A stretch of 64,000 bases of DNA from Cristatella mucedo (Eukaryota; Bryozoa; Phylactolaemata; Cristatellidae), in contig WPIO01000250.1 in the NCBI GenBank assembly GCA_009760855.2, positions 124,001 through 188,000 on the forward strand, given 5' to 3'. Positions 33,796 through 45,687 of this stretch are shown here, one piece after another (within the stretch, counting starts at the first letter, position 1; each line of letters opens with the position of its first letter). The position numbers and the translations under genes were made by a program. Below the pieces are notes generated by a model that did not search any database, was not told the DNA's origin, and saw nothing but the letters and a program-made list of their open reading frames with translations.

Positions 33796-35614
33796 CTGGC
33801 TGTTGTAGATACATCCACATCGCAGGTATTTTGCAGTGGCACTTGTCGCAATGCCAGGTTCTTGAATGTCGTGGCTCAGCTCTACTTTTCCCGTTATTCG
33901 CCAGTTTATTCCAAGCCACTGGGCGTCCGTGAGGCTGTTGGTCCGTTGGTCTCTCCACGTATCTCGATTCAGGGCATACAAGCTTACATATCGGTGGGAC
34001 GCCTTTCCACGACATTGCCAAATTATCATAGATGCAGTCAAGCAAGGAATGTAAAGCTGTCCAGACTTCCTGCTTGCCAGATTTTGAAAATGCCACCAAT
34101 TCCAAAGCACTCTTGTTACGTCTCATTATTATACGTACATAATCCAGTTTGACGAGTACACCGTCCTTCCAATACGTTGGCTCAGCATTTTTCGAGCGCA
34201 GCCAGGACAACACTGAAGCCAGGTTTGTTGGAAAGAAAGCGAGTGGCATGTAATTTCCCAGGAAGCTGAGCTGCAAGCAAACAGGAGGATCTTTAGCGGC
34301 CTTGTTTAGCCACTCCTGCAGTGTAGAAGGGGGCTGCTCAAGGAGATTACCAGTCAAGATGTACTCATCCTTAGAAGTCGTGATCATGTGAAAATGTTGC
34401 ATAAAATTGCTGACAACATCGACATAGCTACTTCCCAGCAATTGTGCAAAGAAATTTCTATCAAGAAGCCCTTCACGATATGAGTCCATTAAATCTTTGT
34501 AATAGTCGTCAAGTTGAAGACTTTCAGAAGATTCGTGATGCAATACCTTCTTTAAATCGAGAACAATTTGCCGAGGTTGATTGAAAACGAAGTCTTTAAG
34601 GGATGAAGAGTCCTCTAACCATATAATCTGGGATGTAGATACGAGAATTCTAAGTATAGTTTTCAGTTTGGAGTCGTCCGGCTGTGGCTCCAACTGTTCA
34701 TACACTGACTTTCTGACCTGCTCCCATTCCAAATACGGTCGATAGTTGTCATCTTCTGACTTAAGGCCCTTTATTCCTTTCATAATACGAAACCATAATG
34801 CAGGATATTGCTCCGGGGCCTTTAGTTTTTCCTTGACTAATGATTCAAACTCAGATAAGCTTTTACCATTGTCTTTGCAGCTCACCGTTGTGAATGAAAT
34901 GTCAGCAGCTTTTATATTTTTAAGATGCCGTTTGAGGAAGTCGACGTTAGTTTTGGAGGAATCCGAACGTGATTCAAGTACTGTTATGTGATCTGCAAGC
35001 TCTTTTTCAGCATCCAAATGAATTTGGTTTACGTACTTATTCATCTCTTCTTCCACATTCTTGAGTTGGCCTGGTTCAAGACAATCGGAATGCGTGCCAA
35101 CTACGATAACTCGTATCTCTGTTGATTTAGCAAATATCGTCATAAGCCATTTGTTTACTTGCTCCTTCAGATCCTTAACGTTTTGACTAACGTCGAACGC
35201 AATTATGCAAAGTCCATTGGAAGGCAAAAATATTGGAACCACTGTTTGATAAATTTCATGTCCACCAAAGTCATTCACATTTATCATCTGATCCTCAAAC
35301 TTTACAAGTCTCTGATCTATCACACGAGTTCTATCGTCAGCTGCAGCAGTGGATGGCCGGCCGATGAGTAGCGACTGAACGATGCTAGTCTTTCCTGCTC
35401 CCGTGTCTCCAAGCATGTTGATAGTATCACAGAGTAGCCATACCTTCCCCTGAGTGATATCTCGGAAGTACTCTCGAATAGATTTAATTCCCTGGTCACA
35501 CACTGCTGCAGGTGGAAAAACCATTGGATTTCCGTCCAATTTGAGCCTGGTCAGTGAGGTATGAATAACTTCCTCTGGCAGCTCAGTTATATTGTTTCCA
35601 CGTCCAGGATACGC
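33796..35614 (-). CDS. LRR-Roc-COR exon (ROCO-family GTPase)
   Basis: Core exon of a ROCO protein. Roc is a Ras-like GTPase domain that always precedes COR, its dimerisation module. The acceptor TTTTGCTTTAG is at 35,615-35,625, and the exon opens in phase 0 with the end of an LRR (NNITELPEEV, then LTRLKLDGNPM). Exon residues 69-77 are the P-loop GDTGAGKTS, 115-120 the switch II motif DFGGHE, and 174-177 the G4 motif THSD. COR runs roughly from residue 265 (PALWF) to 535, with the typical stretch FNQPRQIVLDLKKVL. A Cys/His-rich tail (HCDKCHC) follows. The reading frame stays open for about 610 codons. It could stop at 33,776, but a donor CAG|GTATGA at 33,796 leaves phase 1 and matches the acceptors further left. 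No kinase follows, so this resembles the non-kinase ROCO proteins (MFHAS1-like) rather than LRRK. Domain identity is firm; the exact 3' exon end is less so. Confidence 0.9.
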
Positions 35615-35699
35615 CTAAAGCAAAACAAGAGAGAGCTCAACCGAAATTGTCAACAGAAAATTGTCAAAAAACGACTTGGCACTAGCAGAGCCAAATACT

Positions 35700-36240
35700 G
35701 TAATATTCTTTCATGCATATTATGCTAGTAGACGTAGCCGTAAAAATAAGCTGCTGGGCAATTATTTATCGTTACTATTACACATAGAATTCAGCAATGA
35801 GCAGTGAAATCCATACCTGACTGGAGATGGTTAATCACTAATTACATTGTTGTTTAAACTAATTAAATTACATAAAACCAAGGTTTTATGAGTAGACGGC
35901 ATACATTCTCTCAAGAAAAAAACAGCATTCAAGAGGGAATATAAAATCCATGTTAGCAGAGACCAATAAACTGTTATTAGTTTAGGCAATAAAGTCTGTT
36001 CTTCCTTACACCATGATGCTATTGCCGCTCCTTCAAGCGACTCAAAAGGCTCTAGTTTTCATTTAAATACTAAAAAATAAGTGGCATGCCAGGCATACAA
36101 TAAAAAGTAACTCACTTGCACAGTTCCATAAAAAGCCTAGTCATTGTACACACATTTTTTTATCCCTTTGGCTATGGTTTCCAGTACAATCTTAAATGTC
36201 AACAGCCAAAATGTATTTATATTAGCTTTTAAAGAGTGTT
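35700..36240. repeat. Diverged duplicate intron segment, copy 1
   Basis: Collinear with about 38,945-39,330. Shared blocks include CTGGAGATGGTTAA, TTCTCAAGAA, AGCAGAGACCAATAAA, GGCATACA, GGTTCCATAA-like and TGTTGACATTTAA-like stretches. Both lie in the intron upstream of the Roc-COR exon. Confidence 0.5.
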
Positions 36241-36244
36241 CCAG

Positions 36245-36708
36245 TGTGTTTTAAAGAGTGGCTCCAGCTGACCTCGCAAACCTACTTATCCAGCAGGCTA
36301 AGGATCATGCCATTTGCTTTTAGGAACTAAACAGTCCACCTGCACCCACCTCGTGCAAATCTTAAATCCTTTGGAGACCACGCCTTTGGTTCCTATGGAT
36401 ATGTGTCACGAAATCTATTAACTTGTGAAAACTTAAAAAGAGAACTAAAACTCGTATGTTTTAGATAGTATTTAGTGGTTCTGTAATTTGTCCATATCTG
36501 CTTAAGCCTGCTGACACTGCGCTAGCAGCCACTAACTACATGTGCATCCTGACAATGTGCTCGTCTCCTCCAACCATGTTTTACTTGTTTTTTATTGAGC
36601 GTGCCTCCACTAATCATTCGGTCGTGCTTTCTTTGCATCAAACGTTAAGTGCCAAAAAATATATTGAGTTCTCAGAGGGTATGCATTATTGTTGTTATTA
36701 TTATCATG
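36245..36708 (+). mobile_element. LINE 3' end, decayed
   Basis: GGCTCCAGCTGACCTCGC, TTAAATCCTTTGGAGACC, GCTGACACTGCGC and an ATT-rich tail. Many changes. Confidence 0.65.
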
Positions 36709-36864
36709 AAGAAAATGACCTTTAAGTGACCTACATATTTACTATGGAGCAAAGGTGCATTTTTGACTGTTCCTTCTGCCGATGCCGAATACCTGCCCGA
36801 GGCTTTGGGCATGTAGACGAGTCGGTAGAGCAGCTACTTGAATAAGCTTATTGAAGCAGCTAGT

Positions 36865-37345
36865 TGAATAAGTAAAATATTGAGTCAGGATAGCAGTTGA
36901 GGTAGTGAGTAGCATGGAAGTTGCAGCTCAGAACTGCTGAAAAGGGAGAGCCATAGTCAGTAGCAGCAGAGTAGTTGTTGTTGTGCAAGAGTTGTGGAAG
37001 CGATTTCCACAGTCTAGGACCTGCACAGCTACAGCTTCTGTTGCAAACTGTCTTGAAGCAGTGGCACGGAGCAGCTAATTCATTGTCCATACAAGGAGGG
37101 GGGCACGAGAAGACTGAAACTTGTCCAGCATTTCAGCCAGGTATGGAGGAGCTAAGCGGTGGCAGGCCTTGTGGGTCAGCGTAAGAACTTCGTCCTGTAT
37201 CCGTTGATCCACCGGCAGCCACCGTAGCTCTTATAGCTAATGAGACACTTGGTCAAACCTCTGGGTCTTGTAAAATAGCCTTGCAGCCATATTCATAGTC
37301 GGCGGCAGTGGCCTAGTTTCTTCCTGCTTGCGACCTAAACTTTTA
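36865..37345 (-). mobile_element. LINE family B fragment
   Basis: The minus frame encodes MDNELAAPCHCFKTVCNRS, SCAGPRLWKSLPQLL and TDYGSPFSAVLSCNFHATHY, matching the 8.3 kb copy (SCMDNTLGAPSF, ADYGSSFPAVLSCYIYATHY). Confidence 0.7.
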
Positions 37346-37349
37346 GCTG

Positions 37350-38155
37350 TATCGACTTTCATAAGGGTTTCACACTTGGAGAAACGCTAGATGATGTGAC
37401 AGCTTACCACCAAGCATTAAAGTGCCTTGAAGCTTATGTCGCCTGTTGTGCATTGAGCGATTATCAGATGCAGAGTGATCCCAATCTTTGCTTTTGAGTT
37501 CAGTGTTGAATAGCCCTTGGAGCCAACCAGAGGTCTTTCAGCAAGGCCTTCGGGATAAACGAAGGGTTTTAGCAACTAAGCAGCCTTCGGCAAAACCATT
37601 CGTTCATTTTCCCCAGAGTGCAAAAATTGTGAAAAATTAACGAAAAGCGTAAACAGATATTACGTGACGGCTTATATTTTTAACGTATTATCAGACAGAA
37701 ATAAGACCACACGTTCTTCTGAGATATCATGTCGGTCTTTAGCATTTTGCAGCAGGCAAGGATTTCATATCTTATGAGATAGAGGAATGGAAACTGTTAC
37801 TTATTTGTCACACCCATGTGAGAGTCCATAGCTGTGTCACTCTTGTCGAACTTTGGACTAAGCAACGTCAGCTATAATTAATGATTCTGTTAGGAAGTTG
37901 TGTCACGAGAGTCGTGCTGTGCAAAGTCTGAGGCATTATTTAAAGCTTAGCATTGTCGTCTGCACGGAGAAATAGCTGTTGCTAAGGTGAAAACCTGCTG
38001 CTGCTGCTGCTGGCTTTGCTTCCTCAGATCTGGCCCCCCTTACAACATTGACACGAGGTGCAGCTAAAGACTTGCTTTAAGCAGATTTCCTTGAACCTGC
38101 CTGCCCAGTGAGTGTGTCTAAATGTGCCTGAAGCCGCAGGAGTTTTGCGTGCTCG
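37350..38155. other. Unassigned intron sequence
   Basis: An imperfect inverted repeat near 37,550-37,605 (CGAAGGGTTTTAGC against GCAAAACCATTCG). No exon seen. Confidence 0.4.
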
Positions 38156-38159
38156 CCTT

Positions 38160-38365
38160 TCACGATCCTAGCGAGGACGAGCGAGCAAAGATTGTCTGTT
38201 CCCAAGAGGCCTGAAGAATGGAAACGGAACAGCTAATTCACTGCCGATAGCCAACTTTAAGACTCGTGGAGGCTGAAACTGGCGCAGCACTTCAGCTAGG
38301 TATGAAGGACGCAAGACTACTCCAGCCTGGCAATCACTCCTGACTGACCTCACGAATTTGCCTGA
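38160..38365 (-). mobile_element. LINE family B fragment
   Basis: The minus frame reads PSYLAEVLRQFQPPRVL, then IGSELAVPFPFFRPLGNR, the typical LINE C-terminal run of leucine-rich, Pro-Arg and Gly-Arg blocks. Confidence 0.6.
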
Positions 38366-38944
38366 TTTGACGTTGACAAAGAAGCAACACAGAATCTCTT
38401 AGGTACAAACACTTTGGTGGATTCATAAAACTATTCCATTGTCTGCTTGTTCTTGCAGACAGTGCTAAAGCAATTTCTAATTTGAGATGCTTCCATAACA
38501 GCCTACATGAAGCACTGATTAAGCAATTCAGTTATGTTACGGTACGATACATATGTCTTAATAGTTTGTATCATTCCTTCAAACAAGTAGCAGGCAAGCT
38601 AAGTGCCTGCAATTGTCCAACCAGCAAGCAAAGTTGTTAAGTAGCTATATTTATAGCACACGCTCGTCATCACAGTCGACCATGGATCATTTGGGTATGA
38701 GCCAAACTATGAAAACAGACCATAAGGAAATATAATTCTGGTAACTGCTGCAAAAGCATGAATGGGATAATTTTATCTGCATTGTCTAACCTGCCCTCAG
38801 TTGTATAAACAGCCATTAATTAATCGTATTACTGCAGAGTTAAAGTTGACTGGAGCTGTTCGTGGTTCGTTCTCAAGCCACTATGGAACAGTCAACAAAC
38901 TTCAATAGTATTAAAGGCGTGTTATGCCAAATATTTACAATGCA

Positions 38945-39330
38945 AGAGTTTTAGCATACTCTGTCATAGGAATAACGTATAGAGAGGCTACTAATGATAA
39001 CTTCAGTGACAAGCACTGGAATAAATGACTGGTTGGAGATGGTTAACTACTAACCAAATTATAGCTGACCTAGGTCTTCTGTGTATACAACGCAAATTTT
39101 CTCAAGAATAAACCAGAATTTACTGGAGGAGCCTAGTTTAATACAGCAGAGACAAATAAATTTGATTTAAATACTGAAAATTTCATATCAGGCATACACT
39201 AATGTTATTTATTTGCAAGGTTCCATAAGAGAGCCTTATTATTCTACACAAGTTTATCGTTTCTCTTGTTATAGTTTCAAGTATAATGTTTAATGTCAAC
39301 TGTTCAAATGTAATCGTGTTAATCTCTAAA
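38945..39330. repeat. Diverged duplicate intron segment, copy 2
   Basis: Partner of 35,700-36,240, in the same orientation and with the same order of blocks. Confidence 0.5.
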
Positions 39331-39385
39331 AGGTGTGCTAAACAAGGGGGCAGGTTTAGGTACTTAAGTTCTCGTTCTACAGAGT

Positions 39386-39405
39386 TCTCTCTCTCTCTCT
39401 CTCTC
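39386..39405. repeat. (CT)n microsatellite
   Basis: About 20 bp of CT, at the right edge of the duplicated intron segment. Confidence 0.95.
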
Positions 39406-40044
39406 ACTATGCTATGTTGAACTATAATTTCCAAGGAGCTGACACAGGCAGCTGTACTAGTGACTTGCCAACATTCCGCTTTCCCTGACCTAAAAGTTTA
39501 CAACTACCTCACTTGTCAACATCTTTAAAGTGCCTAGCAATATAATTAGACATCTTAAAGAGCTTAATTACCAGCTAATTGTTGTTAAAAAATGCATATA
39601 GTAGCTGTGAATGACTGCACAATTTCTCAATATTATCGATAATGAGCCCGAACCATTGACTAGAGAGAGGTCCAACCAGCATCGGTGCTGGCAGCATACC
39701 CACTAAGCTTCGGCACGGATTTTGGACGTCCGAATTTCAAAATGGCTTTTTGAGCTGTCCTCACTCATCGAACTGCCTGGCTAATAGCCTAAGGCTGCTC
39801 GGCACGTTACTCTGCACCTGTTACCTGCAGAGTAACACAGCGAGATCCGTTATTTCACTAGGTGCAGTTATCCCCACATTCTATAACACAGTGAACTATA
39901 TGCTAACTGTCGAGCAGGAAACAGAACAGTCACACAGAGATCCTGACCAATACAATCAAGTCAGTGGAGGGCTGAATTAAAGCTAATAAAAGAGAGCCAA
40001 ATAACAGACTCATTCAATTATTGGCATATGATTAACAGCTATCA

Positions 40045-41000
40045 CTACTAAAGCATATTAATATTAATAGTAATTCATTTGATAAAGCGCCCTCAAAGAA
40101 CTCAATCTCTTTCTAGGCGCTTTAGATTTGCTGCAAGGTGAAACTCGATTGAATCGCAAGTAATATCATGCTTGATAAACGACATGAACAAAGTGGTTAG
40201 GGGTGACATGCACAAGGTATGCATGCAAATGTGGTTAGTGGCAGCATGTAGTGTCAGCACGCATAAGCATATGAAGGAGGAATCACAGGGACCCACTAAA
40301 TTCTCTCCTAAATAGGTGTTTTTAAATTATTTTTAAATATGGTCAGGTCAGGGGATGTTCTGACGCAGGTCGGGAGGGAGTTCCAGGCTTTGGGAGCATA
40401 CGAACTAAATGCACGGTCTCCAAAGGTTTTAAGGTTTGTACGAGGTATTTCTAGACTGTTGGATTCCGAATAGCAGGTTGTGCGAGGTTTGGCCTGGTGG
40501 GGCAGTAGATCTGAGGGATAGGCTCTAGCCAAAGAATGGAGTGACCTAAAAGTGAGCGACCAACTTTGAAGTCGATCCGTTGCTTGACTGGTAGCCAGTG
40601 CAGATCGGCGAGAAGTGGTGCGATGTGGCAACAGTGACGCTCACGACAGACGAGCCTAGCTTCCGAGTTTTGCACCACCTGTAATCGCCTGATTGCCCAT
40701 GTCGGTAGGCCAGCCAGCAGCGAGTTACAGAAGTCAGGTCGGGATTTCACAAATGCATGGAGCAACTTAGACGTGGTATACTTATCCAAACAAGCCCGAA
40801 TTTTAGCATTGTTGTGAAACTGAAAGTAGGCAGATTTGACTGTGGAGCTGATGAGGTCGTCTAACGAGAGGTCACTTTGCAACATGACACCTATTTTTCG
40901 ACCTGATTCAATGTAGATGTGCTGGCAGAGCCAATTTTGAGCGTCAGCCTTTCCAATTTCTGAATCACACTGGGTTTTCCCATGACTAGTAATTTAGCAT
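40045..41000 (-). mobile_element. L2/CR1-like LINE 3' part
   Basis: Minus-strand copy with tail, hairpin, C-terminal domain (LLADLHWLPVKQRIDFKV) and the region before it (LQSDLSLDDLISSTVKSAYF). Two main frames overlap, so at least one frameshift. Confidence 0.88.
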
Positions 41001-41030
41001 CAGTTTATCACAAGATAAAGTGATAAACTG
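41001..41030. repeat. Perfect 11-bp inverted repeat
   Basis: CAGTTTATCAC, an 8-nt loop, then GTGATAAACTG. It sits exactly between a LINE family A copy and a LINE family B fragment. Confidence 0.9.
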
Positions 41031-41035
41031 ATAAA

Positions 41036-41165
41036 CTTGTAAACCACAGTCTACGAACTGCAGAGCTAAAGCTTCTGTCGCCAGCAGTCTTTAAGCAGAG
41101 GAATGGAACGGCTAATTCAATATCCACACAGGACCTGAGGGCTCAAACAGATTGAAGCTGATGCA
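41036..41165 (-). mobile_element. LINE family B fragment
   Basis: Contains GCTTCTGTCGCCAGCAGTCT and TTAAGCAGAGGAATGGAACG, matching the 24.75 kb copy. Confidence 0.55.
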
Positions 41166-41204
41166 ACAGTTCAGCTAGATGCGAAGAAGCCAAGCTGTGG
41201 CGGG

Positions 41205-41882
41205 CCATCCAGCCTCGACATATGCAACTCTCAGGTTGCTGGTCACTGGGCCTCTAATCAGGCACTTAAAATTGTTGCAAACTCTGTAGCTAATCTTGTC
41301 TGTCTTGAGCCTCACAGTTGCCACATCAGACCACTTCTCGCCAACCTGAGCTAGCACTCAGTAAATCAGCACATAAACTTCAAGGTTCTGTTACTCACTT
41401 TTAAGTCCCTTCATTCTTCGGCTCTAGCCTACCTGTCAGATCTCCTCTCCAACCCAGGCTAAGCATAGTAATACCAGCTTTTCTGTATCCAATCGTTTAC
41501 ATACAGCTGGTACAAACCTCACACATTTGGTCACTATGCCTTTAATTTGTAAGCTCTCATAGCCTGGAACTCACTTCTGACGTCGGTAATGACATTTCCT
41601 GATGGACGACATTTTAGACGAAGCTAAAACTGCATTTATTTATCACAGATTTTACAGTGTCGACGTGATTCTTTCTTTGTGTGCTTAGGTTAGCTAACGC
41701 TGTGCATGCTGCCACTAACTTTGTTTGCATTGCTGAACCTGAGCGTGTCAACTCTAACAAGGGAATGCTTGATATCATTGATATCACTAACCATGTGATC
41801 ATGCTTCCATCGCAGCAAATATAAAGTGCCTCGAAGAAGAGTAAGTTCTATGAAGGTGCTATACCAATATATTACTAGTGAT
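41205..41882 (+). mobile_element. LINE 3' part, decayed
   Basis: Follows the LINE from CTCGACATATGCAACTC through a worn C-terminal domain to hairpin and tail, with many stops. Confidence 0.7.
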
Positions 41883-42127
41883 CTTGTTATTACTGTTTGT
41901 TTTTAATTCAGACGGAGATGTAAGCTCCACAAACTGTCACAAGACTCTGAAGATGGTTAGTTCAAAACTAAAAAATCCGACTGCAACAGAACGAGATCAT
42001 TCAGCTTGATCTGCAAATTAAGAATTAAAAACACTCTATGTGTGTAAGCAGCCGAGGTTAAATTAAGGACACCTACTCTAGCTGAATGTCCCAGCATAAA
42101 AGCATTCATTTGTACTTAAGGACTTAC

Positions 42128-42235
42128 CCTGCCATGCCAGTCATTTGATAGGTCGAGATATTGAAGACTCTTCAAACCGAGGGTACCAGTAGGGTAAGTC
42201 TTCAGGCAGTTGTCATTAAGACTCAGCACCTGCAA
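42128..42235 (-). CDS. LRR exon, 108 nt, phase 0-0
   Basis: This exon encodes 36 residues with the LRR pattern LQVLSLNDNCL and LQYLDLSND. It lies between a good acceptor (CCTCTCTTTAG) and a consensus donor (G|GTAAGT). It is a multiple of three and phase 0 at both ends, so it can splice directly to the phase 0 start of the Roc-COR exon 6.5 kb downstream. The join would put about ten extra residues between LDLSND and NNITELPEEV, longer than a standard LRR loop, so an unrecognised exon or a non-canonical repeat is possible. The sequence differs clearly from the cassette exons, so this is an older, single-copy member of the LRR region. Confidence 0.8.
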
Positions 42236-42239
42236 CTAA

Positions 42240-43110
42240 AGAGAGGAAAGAAGTGTGAAGGTCAGAAGAAAGGATTATATGCATGATGATTTGTCGGAAG
42301 CCTCAGCAATACTGACGATCCTTGACAACCATCCGAATAATAAGCTGGAATTATTATTACAGTACCGGCAACGGAAACCCGAAATGGTTTATGGATTGGC
42401 AATGCATTTGACAAAGCAAACCTGCATGTACTTGGAGATAGAAGTGGATGGCAAAACTCAGGAGATGCTGGAGTAGCATTTCCGGAAGTTTATATCATGG
42501 CCGTATGCAAAGATTATTTGAAAGTCTCCACTCCTTATAGGAGACACTGCATAATATGCTCACGGAAGTACCACTAACAATGGTTTTGGGGCAGTATATT
42601 TAATGCTCGGAAATAGCAATAATAAATGTCTAAAAGCACCAAATTGATTCTCTGCTGGCCAAATAAAGAGTGAGTGCAAAGCCATAACGATCATGCGAAC
42701 ACATACTCGTTAGTATGAAGGCTTCATTGAGTTAAAAAGAATACTTCGTATAGTAGATTTGACCCTGCAAAGCCTGTTGATCATTTATTGACCGCTGAAA
42801 GTTGTGACTGAAAATAGGTCAGTGCATTTAGAACTGGAGATCATATATGTATTGGTCCCTGGTCCAAACTGAATTTGGCTCCTCTTCGTTCTTAATTCCA
42901 ATTATTCCTTTGCTCGGACTCCTTCCATACGCAGTGCCCTAGCTTATGACCAGTGGTTGCATACAGGAATGCATGAACAATTGTTTATGATTCATACACT
43001 TCTTAACTGCTGTGCTGCTGCGTGCACTGCTCTTTTTATGACTAATAGACACACTTTTCGAACAATAGCAACATAAATTCGAATACCGTATTAAAACCAG
43101 TAAAACCTAA
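42240..43110. other. Intron between live and dead LRR exons
   Basis: A 73-codon plus-strand frame at 42.26 kb has no recognised family. No further LRR found on the minus strand. Confidence 0.4.
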
Positions 43111-43113
43111 CGC

Positions 43114-43261
43114 TGACTGCATGCTTTCTCAGCCATCTGTCAGCTTGGTTAGGCCGCATAGAGAAGCATGAAGCCGATTCAGTGCATGATGCAGCTGGCA
43201 CGTGGACGGAGGAAGAGTGGCGAGATCCGCAGTTTTTTTTTTAAAGATCGAGATACCTCAG
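43114..43261 (-). pseudogene. Decayed LRR exon
   Basis: On the minus strand this reads LRYLDL, then after a run of ten A that shifts frame, LATLPPSTCQL, an extra His codon, and LNRLHASLCGLTKLTDG. The Trp codon conserved in the cassette exons is here TGA, and the donor position reads GCGTTA instead of GTAAGC. An acceptor (TTTCAAG) is still present at 43,262. It is 148 nt against 141 in intact siblings: one codon and four A are extra. This is a clear relative of the cassette exons that has died in place, probably from an earlier round of exon duplication. Confidence 0.75.
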
Positions 43262-44145
43262 CTTGAAAAAGCAACGAAAACTAGCCTTTTCAATTTCTCG
43301 CAGGCATTTGTTCTGGTTGCTTTAGACCTTCCCCTACTAGATAAAGTGAAGAACAATGAACCAATGTTCTGGAAACTTTCTCCTTCGCGTGCTTGATTTG
43401 GAAAGTCAGCAAAGTTCATATTGTGAGTAAGTAGAAATTAAAGCACCGGATAATAATAATATTAAAATCGCCGATAGCAGCATCACTATCTAAAGCTCGT
43501 TTACATAAATCTGTAAACCTAACATCTAACTTTGTTTGCGTTGACCTTTATAAGACGAGAAGGCATGTGGCAAAATGTGGGGTAAAAATAATTTCAGTAA
43601 GAAGCAGCATATCGGTGTCGCCAGTGAGAAGTAGAGTGATCAACACAAATGGAGAGTTGAGCTACGTGTGGCAAGCTCAAACTTATGTAAGTGCAGAAAT
43701 AATCCAGAGGCAGCTGCATGGCGAACCCCCTTCGTATATGCCTACTACAAATAGCGCCCCTTCGTGGCAAGGCGATTGCAGACAAAACGCTTACAGTTTT
43801 AGGTACATAGCAGCTTTAGTCAAGGATGGAAAAGGATTTTTTGGTGTGGCTACAAATGAATGACCAGTCCTATGAAAAACTAAGCATGCAGAAAAGTCTC
43901 ATGACTAATGATTCTGGAGAGGAGACATAACATTGCAATATTATGCGGGGGATAAACACGTAGCAAGGTACTGACTCTGACCAGGAACGCCTTGCTATGA
44001 CATCAACATCACATGGGCAGGCACTTGTATAAGGAATGATGATAATTACGAGTGGCTCTCGGATATCAGGCAATAGCTGAGCCTCGTTTCTTCCATGCAC
44101 CAATCCAACGATTACAATGGTGATATTTGGCTCCAGCTCTATGAA

Positions 44146-44279
44146 GGAGCCGGATTGGCCAAGTGGTTAAGCTGCTCGCCCCTACCCAGGTCCGGCTGAG
44201 ATCGTGGGCTCGACCCCAGTGGCATATGTGCAGAGCCGGAATAGAGATTAAGTTCTCTTAGGGGGGCAATATAATTGTA

Positions 44280-44280
<1 letters not shown>
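44146..44280 (+). mobile_element. tRNA-derived SINE, family A
   Basis: Plus-strand copy: A box TGGCCAAGTGGTTAA, B box GGGCTCGACCCC, GCATATGTG, then AGAGATTAAGTTCTCT in the 3' hairpin. It runs directly into a 98-bp TA microsatellite, which replaces the usual tail. Same family as the copy at 1.0-1.2 kb. Confidence 0.78.
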
Positions 44281-44324
<44 letters not shown>

Positions 44325-44378
44325 ATTATATATTATATATATTATATATATATATTATATATATATATATATATATAT
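44281..44378. repeat. (TA)n microsatellite
   Basis: About 98 bp of TA with interspersed ATTA interruptions, abutting the 3' end of a SINE and probably grown from its AT-rich tail. Confidence 0.97.
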
Positions 44379-44379
44379 T

Positions 44380-45685
44380 CCTCTGGCCATAAAGTTATTA
44401 AGAAATGGTTGGTGACTAATGCTGCATCAAGAATACCACCGAAAAAGTACATCTGATTTGGTCAATATTATAAATCATGTAGAAGTCGTTCCGTGCCATT
44501 GTTTATTAATAAATAATGCTGATAACATGCAATAAATCATATTCGTGTTTTTCAGTAGAATAAATTTGAGACATTTATTTAGATTGTGTAAACTATTATT
44601 GAGTTTGTTTACTAAAGTGTAATGCAAGGAACATGTGAAACTAAAGGAAAGTACTACAGAGTGAGTTCAAGGACAAAACGAACAAACCTTTAGTGATAGT
44701 GTGAAAAAAACAGCAGTGTTCGTGCAACTACTCTGTCGTAGTGCAACCTCCTAAAAAATACCTGAAGTAGAACTAACAGTGCCCTCAAAACTCATGGTAA
44801 AAATTGAGAGACACGATTTCGCTCTGCACAAGTGGTGCTACTGGCTGGCTCGCCAATAGGCAGTGCTGAAATCAAGCCACCAGTCACTTTACGACACTAA
44901 ATTCTAATCACAGAGCCACTAAGTAAGAGTTACTTCAAGCCGTCCTGAAGAGATGGACTCTCCAGCAGGGCTGCAATCAAAACGCCTCGTCAGTTGGATC
45001 CTCGTGGCAAGCTATAGGTTCGGTCGTTGGGCAGGTACAACTAGAAGGTCCCATTTTCTTTGGGACTGAGGGTATCAGAGATCAAAGTCAAAGGCACGGG
45101 GATCTTACAAACTTACTCAATTCACGCTAATTGCTAATACATGAACCGATTTAACGGTTTAATCTTTAGTTCATAGATGACCCACCTAAACATGGCTCAC
45201 AAATAATTACTAAAAAGTAACTTGCCGTGGACTGTCTGCTGAATGACAATTCCTATATAAAGCTTGAGCCTGACAGAAAGCATAGAGCTTAGTTATGAGC
45301 TATCCATGACTATTCACTCCAAGCTTTAAATTAATAATTTAATTCAGACCTAACAGTAAAGACGTTCATACAGGTCTTTCCCGATAATTCGGCCATGATG
45401 TCAGCACTAATGGCAACTCACAACCTGCCTCAGGTATATTGTAATATTAGTTATGTCAAGAATAAGACGGCTGCAATATATTGGAGAGGTCTCCAGAGTG
45501 CATAAGTTCACCCTGCAACATGTTCACTAAAACTGAAGGAGGTCAGCATAATAGGTAGTGCAAGTACCAGGTACAGTGTGAATCAGTCATCCAAAATTCT
45601 GATGCAAGATAAATACCACCAAGCGTTTCCTTAAATGCTACGTCAGATTATGACACGAGATCGTCTTTGCGGACCCTAATACGAG
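44380..45685. other. Unassigned intron sequence
   Basis: AT-rich, no frame above 60 codons, no repeat matched. Confidence 0.45.
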
Positions 45686-45687
45686 GA

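Noticed and set aside
33790-34110. Second minus-strand frame of 106 codons at the end of the Roc-COR exon.
   Set aside because: It is a shifted reading of the same DNA. The main frame continues smoothly from COR.
43567-43863. 98-codon plus-strand frame.
   Set aside because: No recognisable motif, opposite strand to the gene, inside an intron.
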